Assembly (NCBI GenBank): GCA_037577475.1 | Contig: CM075194.1 | Coordinates: 20,834,992 to 20,898,991 of the forward strand | DNA: 64,000 nucleotides | DNA from: Chaunax sp. Z400 | Taxonomy: Eukaryota; Chordata; Actinopteri; Lophiiformes; Chaunacidae | Direction: 5' to 3' | Shown: one piece after another, positions 33,890-44,708 of the stretch | Layout: every line of letters starts with the position of its first letter | Position numbering within the stretch: position 1 is the first letter of the stretch | The notes under the pieces: generated by a model | Database searches by the model: none | Told to the model about the DNA's origin: nothing | The model's input: only the letters and a program-made list of their open reading frames with translations | Program-made: the position numbers and the translations under genes

Positions 33890-35205
33890 GGATCGTTTTC
33901 CATTCTAGAACACAAGAGGATAAAAAAAGAAAACTTCCTGGTGGATGGATTCACTTTGACTGGAGACAAAGGAAATCAGAGGCAGCCACAAATAACAAGA
34001 AAATGGGTTTCAGTAGAACATTCTCAGATCAATTGAGAAAGTCCAGATAATAAGTAACAATTTACATACAAAAGCAAGAATCTTGTATCTTAGGAATTAT
34101 GTTTATATACCAGTTTGAATTCCTGATAAAACGTTTTCAGGAAAAATGTTTATTCTGGTAACATGATATTGAGGTTTAGCAACAAAAGTACTTGAGTTAT
34201 GGTTCAGGAGAGTGTTTTTTATCACTTTTACTTGTGTCCATAATCACTTGTTGTGTCTTGCTTGGATTATGGCTACACTGCCCCAATGGTTTCAGGTGGT
34301 ATTGCTCCGTTTCATCCGTATCAGTAAAAATGTTCAGAAATACAGATGGAAGGTTCTGTTTGGATCCGTGTGCATCTTTAACACTGAGCATAAATGAGTC
34401 TTAACTGTGTATTTGTGCAAATACATCATTGGTTCAATGCTAAGAAAAGAGTGTTTAACATCTCTCTGTTAAAATAGGTTTAAAAAAAAAACTACAAAAA
34501 AAAGCAGCGGTTTAAGAAGAATTTTTAGCAACAGATGAGGGTTCCTCTCTGAATACTGCTGCACTGTTAGTAGCTAGCTGCAGTGCAAATGATGCAGCAT
34601 TTTGCAGCACAAACCTCCACCCTACCCCAGCCACATGCCAACCACTGAGACATGCACCTGACTGCTGAACCAGGTTCACTAACCCTACAAGACAAATATT
34701 GGTTCATTGTGAGATGTAAGAAGATTGAAAGCCAGAATTCCAGGGAAGTAAACTTTTTGCGAGTACACGTTGGACAAGGACTAAAACCATTGAATGAACG
34801 AGGTGAGTGTGGGATGACTATAAACAAAATAAACCTCTGAAAAAGACGAATGAATGCCAAGAATCTCCTGCCAAATATGGCAACCAAACATACAATTGTG
34901 TGCAAATTGTTGAAATGTGTGTTATTTGTAATGAACGTAATGTGTTGCATAGAAAAATGCATTTGAAAAGGAATTTAAAAAAACAAGATATGCAAAATAA
35001 TATAAATATATCTACTTTAGATAATCATGTAATGCCACTCCTGGATTAATTTGTCCATTTCAGGTACTGATTTTAACAAAGTCACAAGAAAAGACAAAAA
35101 AAAATAGTGGGTATGCATGTGACATCACATTCAATGAGTCCAGCTTGAATACTACAAAAGAGACAACAACACAACAGCTTTTTGTTATTTTAGATACATC
35201 TAAAA
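33890..35205. other. No gene seen
   Basis: AT-rich sequence. The 131 aa minus-strand frame at 34567-34962 and the plus frames opposite it show no motif. Confidence 0.45.
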
Positions 35206-36075
35206 ATGACAAAAGGCTGTTGTGTGACTGACTGCACAAACAGATTCATGAAGATATCCTTTTAGAGACTGCAGACATTCACAGAGAAAAGAGGGAAATG
35301 GAGTTCAGGCAATGAAAGTGGATCTGTGGTTGCCATTTTGTGTCCCTCCAGCCTCCTTAGGAACTTCGTCTTGCACTGATCAATCTGTCTGAGGAATATT
35401 TAAGCTTCCTCTACGTTATCCATCAGTCAACAGTATCAAGAATCCTTCAGTATTAGATACATGTCAGGCCAAGCAGGCTTCATCCTCTAATAGTGTGGCC
35501 AGAGAGGGGAGATTAACAACACAGCTTACCCCAGTGTGTTTTCAGACATTTCTTTTACACACTGTGTGACATAAACCGACTGCTTTGTTCACGCAGAGTG
35601 CTTAAGATATGAAAGCTCAAACATGGGACAAACACAACCAACACATTATCTTATTTCGATGACCCCACATGGAAGAATCTCCTTTGTGTGGGAGGAGAAC
35701 GTGTCACAGATAAACACCTTAGTGAACACAGTCGGCTCATAGACAAGCTCCTGACAGGGGATTTAGTCCAGGTTGGCCAGGGTTTCACACTGGAGGATAG
35801 TGTTACTTTACTTTGTACAGAATTAGTAACACCTCCTTTCACATGGGATAAGAACCTGCACAGCTGCAAAGAGATGGAATCTGGTTGAGAAATTTCTTGT
35901 GTGAGACTCCATGGTGAAAGAGCGATTGGAATGTCGAGGCAGAAATGTACAATTCTGGGCTCATCTCTGCCTGTAAACCTCAATAGAGTGAAACAACATG
36001 GCACAGTGGAGGACGGCCTCATAGACATGATTGTGTTAACATGTCGTTCTCTGTGTGAGACTAAAGTACCCTAGA
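35206..36075 (+). pseudogene. THAP + DDE_Tnp_4 transposase remnant (ISL2EU/IS4EU- or Harbinger-like)
   Basis: At 35206 an ATG opens MTKGCCVTDCTNRFMKISF then stop. This is the start of a THAP zinc finger, which sits at the extreme N-terminus with its C-x4-C pair. From 35659 comes MTPHGRISFV, then after a frameshift GGERVTDKHLSEHSRLIDKL, LTGDLVQVGQGF and VTPPFTWDKN. A single TGA (35886-35888) follows, and in the same frame EISCVRLHGERAIGMSRQKC, TILGSSLPVNLN and IDMIVLTC. This matches the DDE_Tnp_4 core 'WGGR.SDKHL.E.S...LLPGD.VLADRGF...IPAFT' and 'H.ERVIG..R.KYTIL.S.LP'. The Asp of ADRGF is lost (VGQGF), while the Glu of HxERxIG is kept. The 125 aa minus-strand frame over this region is its shadow. 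Confidence 0.72.
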
Positions 36076-37394
36076 AATCTTTAATGTGATACTGAAGACA
36101 AATTAAAGTGATGTTCTGCAAGTTATAGTGTTGTGACTATTTCAGGGGTTTTTACACAAATGTGAAGTTGATCTACAGTAGATGACCTAACACCTCACTT
36201 TGCAATAGACATGAAAACTGTGTGTAAAAGAGCTCTAAAAACAGAGAACATTGTAAAACCCTGATTTCACCGCAGCAAAGCAAAGCTTTCACAAACTATA
36301 GACTGAATGACTGCGTTTTTGTGTTCTGGTCAAACCTGATTTCTCTCTAACAAGTGTAGTTAATTTCATGTGTTTGTCATGAGGTTCCATCATTTTGTGG
36401 CATCTGAACACAAAAAATACATTTTGAGAATTTTCATTAAGTTTTGGGAGTATTGAACTTATGTACACCCTTGATGTTCCCAGTCAAAAATGAACGGTCA
36501 TTAGAGATGCACCTTTTTGGCTTCCATGGCAACCCCCATGGGAATCTATCCCCAAAGGAATTTTTACCCCATTGGAGCCACACCTGTTGGCAATTGTCAA
36601 AAACAACCACAACATTGTTTCAATGATATAAACAACTTTCTCACAGCCCTGGTATATGAAGCTATTTTGAGGCCTTGCTCTCAGTTCATTCTGTAGCAGC
36701 ACGATGGCCAAGTGAACTGAGCTCAGGTCAATGAGGCCTACAGGCCATAAATAGAAAACGGAAGTTCAAAACTTGTAATGTTCACAAGAACTTGAGTTGA
36801 TAGAAAGATGAAACACAACATTAGATGATAATATATGTATTATTATGGATTTATAATCAGCTAAAGAAACACCAAACTAGTTAACAGGAAATGAACACAA
36901 CAGGAGGGTTAAATGTAAGTTTAACACACTCTTTGTTTGTAAGCAGCTTTAGCAGCTTTTTGAAATGTAACCTGTAAACCATTTCCCCAGCAATTCTGGC
37001 AACACCGCATGCTTGAATAACACGTTTATCAACATTTTAACTTGGGGTTATTCCCTCAATAAATAATTCTGATGGTATTCACACACAGAAGTCACAGAAT
37101 GGTGATAACATGAATCAGTCACTGTACTTGAAAGTAATAGTTATGTTGTCTGTTAGGTTTCAGTGCTGCATCGGAGGACGAGGATGGAACCGAGCAAATA
37201 TCTTTGACAGTTCTAACAGTGTCTTTTGTGTCATGTAGGGACATTTGATTCCCAAGCACCTGGGACCTCATCAGCCACAGACCCCTTCCCATCAACAGTG
37301 AGGTGTTTTGATGACAAGGTCTTGATGCCTCATTTGCTTTGGTCTCCTGCTGAATTCTTCACCAGGAAATATTTAGTTAAACATAGAGTTATGT
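36076..37394. other. No gene seen
   Basis: Unique sequence. A short palindromic phrase, CCATGGCAACCCCCATGG, lies at 36524-36541. No supported frame. Confidence 0.45.
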
Positions 37395-37823
37395 GTGGTG
37401 CATAAATATACATGGCTTTCACAGGTGGTTGATTTTCACTGCTCTTTATTATCGCACCAAATTTGGATGCAGTTATCCTTCCACTTCTGTATCACACCTT
37501 TCATGAAGCCTGTCAACAAGCTGAGCATCTATGATCAACAAATCCTCAATGACTGTCACATTTGTCAAGGAGCTCATTGCATCAATGCCCTCTCTCTCGT
37601 CTACAACCTGGACAATATGAAACTGTGGATAACGGTGATAACGGAGATCTGGAAACATCCCAACTTAGCCGTGGAGCTAGCCGGCCGCACCCTCTACCGT
37701 GGAGACCGCATAGCAGACTTAGCAGACAGCAAAACAAACAACCAGAGAGCAGTTTTATTGTGGAAGGAGATTTCAGCCGCTTTCACTAAGTTTGGTTGTC
37801 TGTCTTCATCTATAACTGTATAA
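37395..37823 (+). other. 142-codon open frame of unknown status
   Basis: The frame includes CHICQGAHCINALSLVYNLD and ELAGRTLYRGDRIADLADSK, and ends SAAFTKFGCLSSSITV. It is less AT-rich than its flanks and ends just before the hAT-like fragment at 37830. I cannot match it to a family. It might be antisense or displaced transposon sequence. A 61-codon minus frame overlaps it. Confidence 0.2.
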
Positions 37824-37829
37824 TCCATC

Positions 37830-38275
37830 AGACTGCGCTCCACTCTCGCAGAAGAGTATTAAGAGGTTATCAGTATAGTGATACAACTTTCTCAGGCCAT
37901 CCTCATCTCATCAGAATCGTCTCCTTCAAGAATTCTGAACAGAAGTTGATTCAAATCCAAATGGCTTAGTGCTACTGTACACTGCAGCGTTATATGGTTG
38001 AGCAAAGGCAGGGGGCTGAACTAAAAAGGTTCTTGGCACAACAGAGGAATCATAAGGCCAGTGAATTTCCTCAGTTTAGGGAAAATGGGAAGAAAATGGA
38101 TTCTATGAACTTCCTGGTTGACATGACATCACACCTAAATGACCTCAATTTATATTTATAAGGCAAAAACATACATGTGTGATTTGGTGGCAGCTGTCCA
38201 GTCTTTCCAGAGGAAGTCAGACATTTTCAAAGTGGACCTCAAGGGGACTGAACACATTTTCCAGGAATGAAACAA
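37830..38275 (+). pseudogene. hAT-like transposase fragment 2 (GTF2IRD2/ZBED-like)
   Basis: The frame near 38095 reads MNFLVDMTSHLNDLNLYL followed by a TAA at 38159-38161. After a one-base shift it continues AKTYMCDLVAAVQSFQRKS and DIFKVDLKG. This is the 'FLVDMTSHLNDLN.KLQGK...CDL..AV.AFQ.KL..F...L' segment of the hAT-derived GTF2IRD2/ZBED-type transposases, an alpha-helical part of the catalytic fold. The upstream half aligns with 22880-23150. Stops and shifts make it dead. A GATA-type microsatellite begins about 20 bp after it. Confidence 0.65.
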
Positions 38276-38296
38276 AGTCAGGGGGAGAGAGATGTT

Positions 38297-38878
38297 ATAT
38301 ATATATATATATATATATATCTATCTATATCTATCTATCTATCTATCTATCTATATATAGATATATATAGATATAGATAGATATAGATAGATATAGATAT
38401 AGATAGAGATAGAGATAGATATAGATATAGATCTAGATCTAGACATAGATCTAGATCTAGACATAGATCTAGATCTAGACATAGATCTAGATCTAGACAT
38501 AGATCTAGATCTAGACATAGATCTAGATCTAGATATAGATAGATATAGATAGATATAGATAGAGATAGATAGAGATAGATAGATAGATCTAGATAGATAT
38601 AGATAGATAGATATAGGTAGATATACATAGATAGATATAGGTAGATATACATAGATAGATAGATAGATCTAGATAGATAGATATAGATATAGATAGATCT
38701 AGATAGATAGATATAGATATAGATAGACCTAGATATAGGTAGATAGATAGATAGATCTAGATAGATATAGGTAGATAGATAGATGGATCTAGATAGATAT
38801 AGGTAGATATACATAGATAGATAGATAGATCTAGATAGATAGATAGATAGATCTAGATAGATAGATAGATATATAAAT
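38297..38878. repeat. Compound TA / GATA / CTAGAT microsatellite with 18-bp higher-order unit
   Basis: A TA run leads into TATC, then TAGA/GATA variants. From about 38427 to 38534 an 18-bp unit, ATAGATCTAGATCTAGAC, repeats six times almost perfectly. Later blocks mix AGATCTAGAT with ATAGGTAGATATACAT. The 155 aa minus-strand frame (repeats of LDLDLC and YLSIYI) is purely a product of this repeat. Confidence 0.97.
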
Positions 38879-38964
38879 ACTTCAAGTCCTGTGTTTCACT
38901 TAAGTAAAAGTACAAATGGATTTAACTCAGACTTCTCAGTACTTAGTGCTAGTACAACCATTGT

Positions 38965-38987
38965 TATTCTATTCTATTCTATTCTAT
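38965..38987. repeat. (TATTC)n short tandem repeat
   Basis: Between four and five copies of TATTC. Confidence 0.95.
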
Positions 38988-39058
38988 ATAATTAAAATAG
39001 AATTTTTCATGACATATTATGTACAATTAGTTAACTGATTATTATATTATAATTTATA

Positions 39059-39064
<6 letters not shown>

Positions 39065-39112
<48 letters not shown>
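39065..39112. repeat. (TA)n microsatellite
   Basis: A pure TA run followed by TATTA-rich text to about 39165. Confidence 0.95.
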
Positions 39113-39116
<4 letters not shown>

Positions 39117-39714
39117 GTATATAAATATATTATATTATATTATTCTACTATAATATTATATTATACTGTTGGGCAGTTCAATCATCATCATATCTTATAT
39201 TATGATCATATGCTTTGTATATGACAATAAAAAACACATTATTTCCCCTATGTGTAATGGAGGAGAAGCATGAAGTGGTAAAATATAGAATTACTTGAAT
39301 TCTTAAAAAATGATACTCTAGTACAGTACTAATGTTGGGTACTTAGTTACATCAGTAACTGTTTTTAAATAACTTCATGAGCTATTGTCCTGAATTAGGT
39401 AATTATTAACGCGTTACTTAATTCATTCATTTGTTCCTGAAACACTGAGCCTGAGCCCACAGGAGTTGTGTTTTTTTACTGCCTGTGTTCCAACACGGAT
39501 GTGAGCTCTTCTGATGTTTGAAGGTCAAACAGCAGCCAGCAGTTTTTGGATTTAACAAGAAAGCGCAAATCAGTCTGCAGCGACAAACAACACACACAAC
39601 GACTGATTTCTTTTAAAGACTGGCAAAAATATAGGACCTTAGTTTCCCAGTGTCCTGATAGGCTACTTTGTTGGTGTGAACGCTTAACACAGCTAAGCAC
39701 TCACTAATCCGTGG
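39113..39714. other. No gene; upstream flank of CpG-rich region
   Basis: AT-rich sequence passing into more complex sequence after 39480. The 74 aa minus-strand frame at 39476-39700 is not recognised. Confidence 0.4.
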
Positions 39715-40469
39715 TCGGTCCTTAATCTCCTGCAGACAACACGGTTCTCGCTGCGGATCGTGCCTAAATGGCTCCTTCGCGCGTAGCCGCCTACCATCTT
39801 ACCCCTGTGTCTGTTTGCGTAAAGGCACCGCGGCTCTAGCTGTACTACCCGTCTCTACCTCTCCTCTCGGTGGGCACTATGATACCTCATTCAGTTTGTG
39901 CCATCTAGGGTTATCAGCCACTCCATTGCAGTCTTTCTAGCGCAGAGACTTCACACCGATGGTCGCACCTCTCCATCTTCTGCCTCTCGGACAACTCCTG
40001 ACACATTGAGAAACAAAAAAACTTTCTGTTGGATTTACTATTTGCACCTTCTTTTTTTTTTAAACTTTCGGTTTGGATGAGCGATTTAGGGCCAAAGGGA
40101 AGCAAACAATTAAGGACATTTTGTGTTTCAACCGATAAGAAACTATTCAGCATCTCGCGGAGAAAATAGAAAAACGCCTTTGTCATGAAGCACCGCTCTA
40201 AAAACCCGCCTAGAAATATCTAGACAAGCGCACACCCCGGTGAGCTGGTTATTTTTACTTGAAGGGGAAACTACAAATATACTGCGAAGCTCTTGGCTCC
40301 AGGCTAAAGCGCAGGTTTCCAGAGCATCTGCGGGTGGAAAAAAAAAATTGTCAAGGCGAGAAGTGCGAGGCTCGGTAGGCTGCTGCTGATGCAGTTCGTC
40401 TCCTGGAATTAGTGGGTGCATGCGAAGGGAGCGGCTGGAGCCTCGAACCACAGAAACACAGTATACCGT
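39715..40469 (+). promoter_or_regulatory. CpG-rich promoter / 5' UTR candidate
   Basis: This is the only CpG-rich stretch of this length in the window (GTTCTCGCTGCGGATCGTGC, CGCGCGTAGCCGCC, CACCGCGGC, CTCGCGG, GCACACCCCGG). It lies in AT-rich DNA and is followed by an exon-like segment with a splice donor. There are three short upstream ORFs: ATG 40184 (12 codons), ATG 40388 (7 codons) and ATG 40420 (17 codons, MRRERLEPRTTETQYTV). The last stops at 40471-40473, overlapping the putative main start as ATGA. No TATA box is evident, which fits a CpG-type promoter. The transcription start cannot be placed. No repeat was recognised here. Confidence 0.5.
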
Positions 40470-40512
40470 ATGAGCCCGGTGGCGCACAATGGATACTTGT
40501 CCGTCTTAGGAG
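40470..40512 (+). CDS. Candidate first coding exon, start plus 14 codons, unknown gene
   Basis: The ATG at 40470 gives MSPVAHNGYLSVLG plus one base of the next codon. The exon ends AG at 40511-40512, followed by GTAAGA, a near-perfect splice donor at 40513. The location at the downstream edge of a CpG island, codon phase 1 and the strong donor all argue for a real first exon. I do not recognise the peptide, and no second exon was identified downstream. The main exon could be entirely 5' UTR if translation starts later. The uORF at 40420 ending within this ATG would reduce initiation unless ribosomes reinitiate. The gene would extend beyond the visible sequence to the right, across a first intron of up to 23 kb or more. 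Confidence 0.4.
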
Positions 40513-41108
40513 GTAAGAAATAATTATCTGACACACGCAAGACTTCTGACTCTCGTGATCATCCCGCAGATCAGATTACCTGTCAGTATTTTTTAGTGTT
40601 TTGCTTTTTCTTCTGCATGTGGTGAATGTTGCAGTCGCACCTTCAGCTGGGTTGTCTGCAAATTCTGAGGCGCTGAACGCGATTTAAATGCAGAATATAG
40701 TTTGGGAGCTTCGCAGGGCTCTGGGTTGTATACTGTCTGAATGAGTATATGGTGTGAGGGGCGGCTCACACACAGGTACCCGTAGAAAGTGGAAATCTGT
40801 TCAGCTCAGTGGACCTCCGTGCTATTTCTGTATTTTCTGGTATTGTGCATGGAGAAGGTTGCAGCGCTGCACGGAAAGCTGACATTTGAATAGCTGTGCC
40901 CAACGCATACTAATCCTGGGTGTGTATGAATGTGCGCGTTTTGTGGGTCAGCCAATGTGTGTGTGTGTGTTTATGAGAGAGAGAGGGGGGGGGGTTAGCC
41001 TACTCTTTCCAAAATGTTCCCTTGTGATTACAGTAAGCTACACTAAGACGTTTATTAAAGTCATTTTAAGTTACACGAACGGACTTCTGTGTGCGCGCTT
41101 GTATGAGA

Positions 41109-41151
<43 letters not shown>

Positions 41152-41924
41152 ATTATTTAAGTCTCTTCACGTCTTGAGAAAATGTTGCGTTGTGCGCATA
41201 CGTGTGTGTGTGTGTGTCTGGTTTAAGGGATCGATGGCCGTCATGATGCGCCATGGGCAGCAGTGTAACGCCTCCACCCACTGTAATCATCACCCTCTTG
41301 TGGATTACAAGTGGTAGCATGGCACTGTCGGGAATAAGGGATGCATGTGAGTGTGGAGGGAGAAAGTGTTGGTCGGTCAGTGGAGGCTGTTCAGCACCGT
41401 GGACAGCGCAGGGAAGGATGAAGCTGCAGTGGGAGGCAGGACTCCCACTGCAGGGCATTGATCAACATCTATCAACATCTGAATGGATGGTGTGTTTTTA
41501 AAGAACAGTTCACAGATGAGATTCAACTGTTTTGTTTAATTCATGCCTAACTATTTATTGCTATAGTCAACATAATTTATTTCAGTCGTTCTCACGGTCA
41601 AAATCTCTAAATTCAATGTGTGGATAGATCAAAAATAGTTAATTTAAAAGTACAATAAAATAGGTAGAAATGTGCCCTTTTTTATTATCCACATTATCAG
41701 TTCAGTGCAGGTCTTTAACACAGAGTGAACACAGCATGACTTAGTAGCACATGAGGTATTATCTATTATCATATGCAATAACCTGGTGGCATCAGAAACA
41801 AGATGTGAACACAACAGCAACAGATCTTATGTAGTTCAAGTTAACACAAAGCACTAGTAACTTGCTGTTTACACGTTCAGTAATTATGGAGCAACAGTAG
41901 GATTTGCTCACAATAATATTGACT
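40513..41924 (+). other. Probable start of a long first intron
   Basis: It begins with the GTAAGA donor and contains a G-run at 40985-40995 and GT microsatellites. No exon was recognised. Frames at 40886-41152 and 41153-41501 overlap GT repeats or lack motifs. Confidence 0.35.
41113..41149. repeat. (GT)n microsatellite
   Basis: About 18 GT copies; a shorter GT run follows at 41202-41218. Confidence 0.97.
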
Positions 41925-42320
41925 CTCTGTAACTGGCTCTATTTTTGGTCTCCACCAACAACTGAAGGAAATATCTGGCTAATTAGCTGCTAATTGCTCC
42001 GCCATGTTTATCAGCAAGACCCTGACTGTGTCTGACTGCTGTTTGGTGCTAAGCAGGTAGCATGCAGGGCGTTTTCAGTGGTATCTTAACAAGGACCTGA
42101 AACTCGCTATGAAGCTCGCTAAAGCAGAGGAGAGCTGCAGGTTCAGGTCCTGATTCTCTGTAGGTTCATCCCTGCGATAAACCTTTTCACACTGTGGCAT
42201 CATTGCACACTTTAGCATACAGTCAGGATAGCTCAGTCTTTTTTGCTTCCTTTTTAAATTATTTCTCTTTAAGGTCATACATTTATACTGAAGTACTAAA
42301 TCACTGGCGTGTCCCTTTAA
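41925..42320 (+). repeat. Fish interspersed repeat (TGGTCTCCACCAAC... family)
   Basis: It reads CTCTATTTTTGGTCTCCACC, then AAGGAAATATCTGGCTAATT, TGCTCCGCCATGTTTATCAG, GCTGTTTGGTGCTAAGCAGG and TAGCATGCAGGG, ending GGCGTGTCCCTTTAA. It is a familiar teleost intronic repeat. Class not assigned. Confidence 0.5.
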
Positions 42321-44019
42321 AATGATTTTTCAGGCAAAATAGATATATTGCAGTACCCGCCTGCTTTAATGTAATAGATGCATAGTGATTTATATTCTGT
42401 GATGACATTTTAATGACACAAACAACAGTTGACCAATTTAATGATCTGTTTTTACATAACTTTGAAAGTTTCAAATTCAACTTAAATCTTCACTTTTGTT
42501 ATCCATTGTCTATACAAAGCAGCCCCGTGACCTATGGTTTCCATGTTGGCTTGTGGTTTCCTATTCCTATTCCTCTTAAATAAACTAATCATGCTATCCT
42601 AGCCAGAGAAGAACACGAGCAGGAACTGTTTAAATAATGTTCATTTTGTTTGTATCCATTGTTTTTCCAGTCTTTATTTGCTCACTGCTAAAAGTCACAA
42701 CAGAACTGTCACCAGTGCTCATCTGATATGTTGGTATCAGTAGCAGTTATTGTCTGTCAATGCTTGATGCCAGAATGACGCTGGAGGGTTAATGCCTTCT
42801 GTCGAGATGGCTCAGGAAAATTGATAGCCCTGCGTTGACAGATGAGATAACTTGCAATCGCAGGCAAATGCAATTTACTGGTACGGCAGATGGATGCTGA
42901 GGATGCACCGAGAAGTAGGCCAGTCCTACCTTGGGGAGAAGCTTGAAATGCTCAGAAGGCTCCAAGAGAATGCTAGAAAGTTGTTGTTTTGCAAGGGAAA
43001 TTATGAAAGAGAGGTGGGGGGAATGGGAACGAGAGGACTATTCTATTAAGCCCCACATACACTTTAATAATAGAGAGGGGATCAATTCCCGTCCTCTTCT
43101 CGTTCACATAGAATAGAATCGCTTTGATAGAAGTTTGGGATAGAAGTTTAAAACTTAAGAGGGAAATAACTTTGGATTGAGCTTTAAACCCTCTGTGGTT
43201 TTTCTGCACAAAGCTAATCTCCGAGAGTGCCGTGTGAAATAGACTCTCCAGAAAACTCTCCCTTATGGTTTTATTCACTCACCTTCAGCAGCAGAGGAAG
43301 AAGCTGGGTGCACAGAAATCACAGCAAATAAATAAATAAATAAATCCAAAACTGTAGCTAGCAGGAGACGACGTGCAGACAGTCACATGGGTATACAACC
43401 TGTCAAATAATGCATATGCAGTAAGCACTTATAAGGAATGCAAAGCTGCAGGACATTTTCACGCACCTCTTCACCTTAAATTGCCATCAATTAGAAGGAG
43501 AGGTTTCCCTAATGAATTTAATCATCACTCCTGTTGTTATTGAGTCAGTCCTGCATTCATGCCTAATGACTACAGCCCAGCTGCTGGAGGATGGCAGCAG
43601 ACACTTCATGCAGTGTTTAGATGAATCAGCTGGTTGGGTGGGCTTAATTCAGAGTTGTGGCTCTTTACTTTTACGTAAGGATATTCATTGAATTCAACCA
43701 TATATCCAGGTGCATATATGTGCTTTAATATTTTTTTCTGTCATATTTAGCCTATAAGATATCAACCGACCATGTTTGTTTTCTCCCAGCCGTTATTTTT
43801 ATCTCACATTTTATCAACAATTCAACCAGCAACATGTGTAGCTCTTCATGCTTTTATTGCATGTTGATACAAGTATCACTATTAAGTAGTCCAGTCAGAG
43901 TCAGGTCGGACATTTTCATAGAATCTGGGAGTTACTTACATTTTTTACATGTATTTCACTGATAGATAATACATGTATTAATGTTCTTTGGAACTTCTGA
44001 ACACATCTAATATGGGTAT
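42321..44019. other. No gene; (AAAT)n at 43326-43345; candidate conserved element at 43.43-43.64 kb
   Basis: Unique sequence. At 43430-43640 a complex, repeat-free stretch contains AATGAATTTAATCATCACTC and CATGCCTAATGACTACAG, words typical of homeodomain-bound enhancers. No exon is supported. Confidence 0.35.
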
Positions 44020-44420
44020 GTCATTTTTTTGTGTGTTTTATTTTGAAAAGTTGGTTTACCTGCGTTGTGTTCAAACTTTCCATTTCTTGTTTATGTTTTT
44101 TTTTTTCCTCACCTTTGAGCTTGTTCAATAGTTTCATCTGTGTCTTGTTATCCCTCCCAGGTGTCTTTTATTCTGTGCATGTTCTTCTCTTTCTTTGCCA
44201 GTTCCACTTCGTACCTTGTGCCGCAGTATTTGTCTATGATAAGTTGTCCATTGTAAATAGCTGATAACCTCTTAGGCACCTTATGTTTACATGTAAATAT
44301 GTATTTATTTATTTATTTCATCTGAGCACCTATGTCACTAAACTGCATTTTGTTGTTGAGTTCTTGTACTGGGCAATGAAAATCTGAAGCTGAATCTAAT
44401 AAACTTTGATCTAATTGAAA
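44020..44420 (-). repeat. Interspersed repeat family A-like, reverse copy
   Basis: It starts TTTTTTTGTGTGTTTTATTT, passes TTTGAGCTTGTTCAATAG, TCCCAGGTGTCTTTTATTC and CTTTGCCAGTTCC, and ends AATAAACTTTGATC. It includes a short ATTT run at 44302-44320. The 77 aa + frame is an artefact. Confidence 0.4.
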
Positions 44421-44480
44421 CGTTCCATCCTTCCCCAGACTGTTTGCCTTGTTTACCTACCTTGCTCCCTACCTGCGTTT

Positions 44481-44708
44481 TGGACTGGAGTTTGCATGTT
44501 CTCCCCATGTCTGCATGTGTTCCCTCCGGGTTCTCCGGCTTCTTCCCACCACCAAAAACATGCAGTAGAGGTGAATTGGTGTCTCTAAGTTGCCCGTAGG
44601 TGTAAATGTGAGGGTGAATGGTTGTTGTGTCGGACCTGTGATGAACTGCCGACTTGACCAGGGTGTATCCCCACCTCTCACCCAAAGTCATCTGGGGTAT
44701 GGCCCAGC
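44481..44708 (+). mobile_element. Fish RTE-like element fragment (GGAGTTTGCATGTTCTCCCC)
   Basis: It reads GGAGTTTGCATGTTCTCCCC, then CCCTCCGGGTTCTCCGGCTT, ACATGCAGTAGAGGTGAATT, AGTTGCCCGTAGGTGTAAAT, CCAGGGTGTATCCCCACC and CATCTGGGGTATGGCCCAGC. This phrase order belongs to one of the most frequent repeats in fish genomes, generally placed with non-LTR tails ending in 'ggataagcgg...ggatggatgg'. The 70-117 aa minus frames are not genes. Confidence 0.6.

Noticed and set aside
34567..34962. 131-residue minus-strand frame
   Set aside because: AT-rich, no motif, overlapping open frames on the other strand; most likely chance.
35651..36028. 125-residue minus-strand frame
   Set aside because: It is the antisense shadow of the DDE transposase remnant on the plus strand.
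38347..38814. 155-residue minus-strand frame of Tyr/Leu/Ser/Ile repeats
   Set aside because: It is a direct translation of a GATA/CTAGAT microsatellite.
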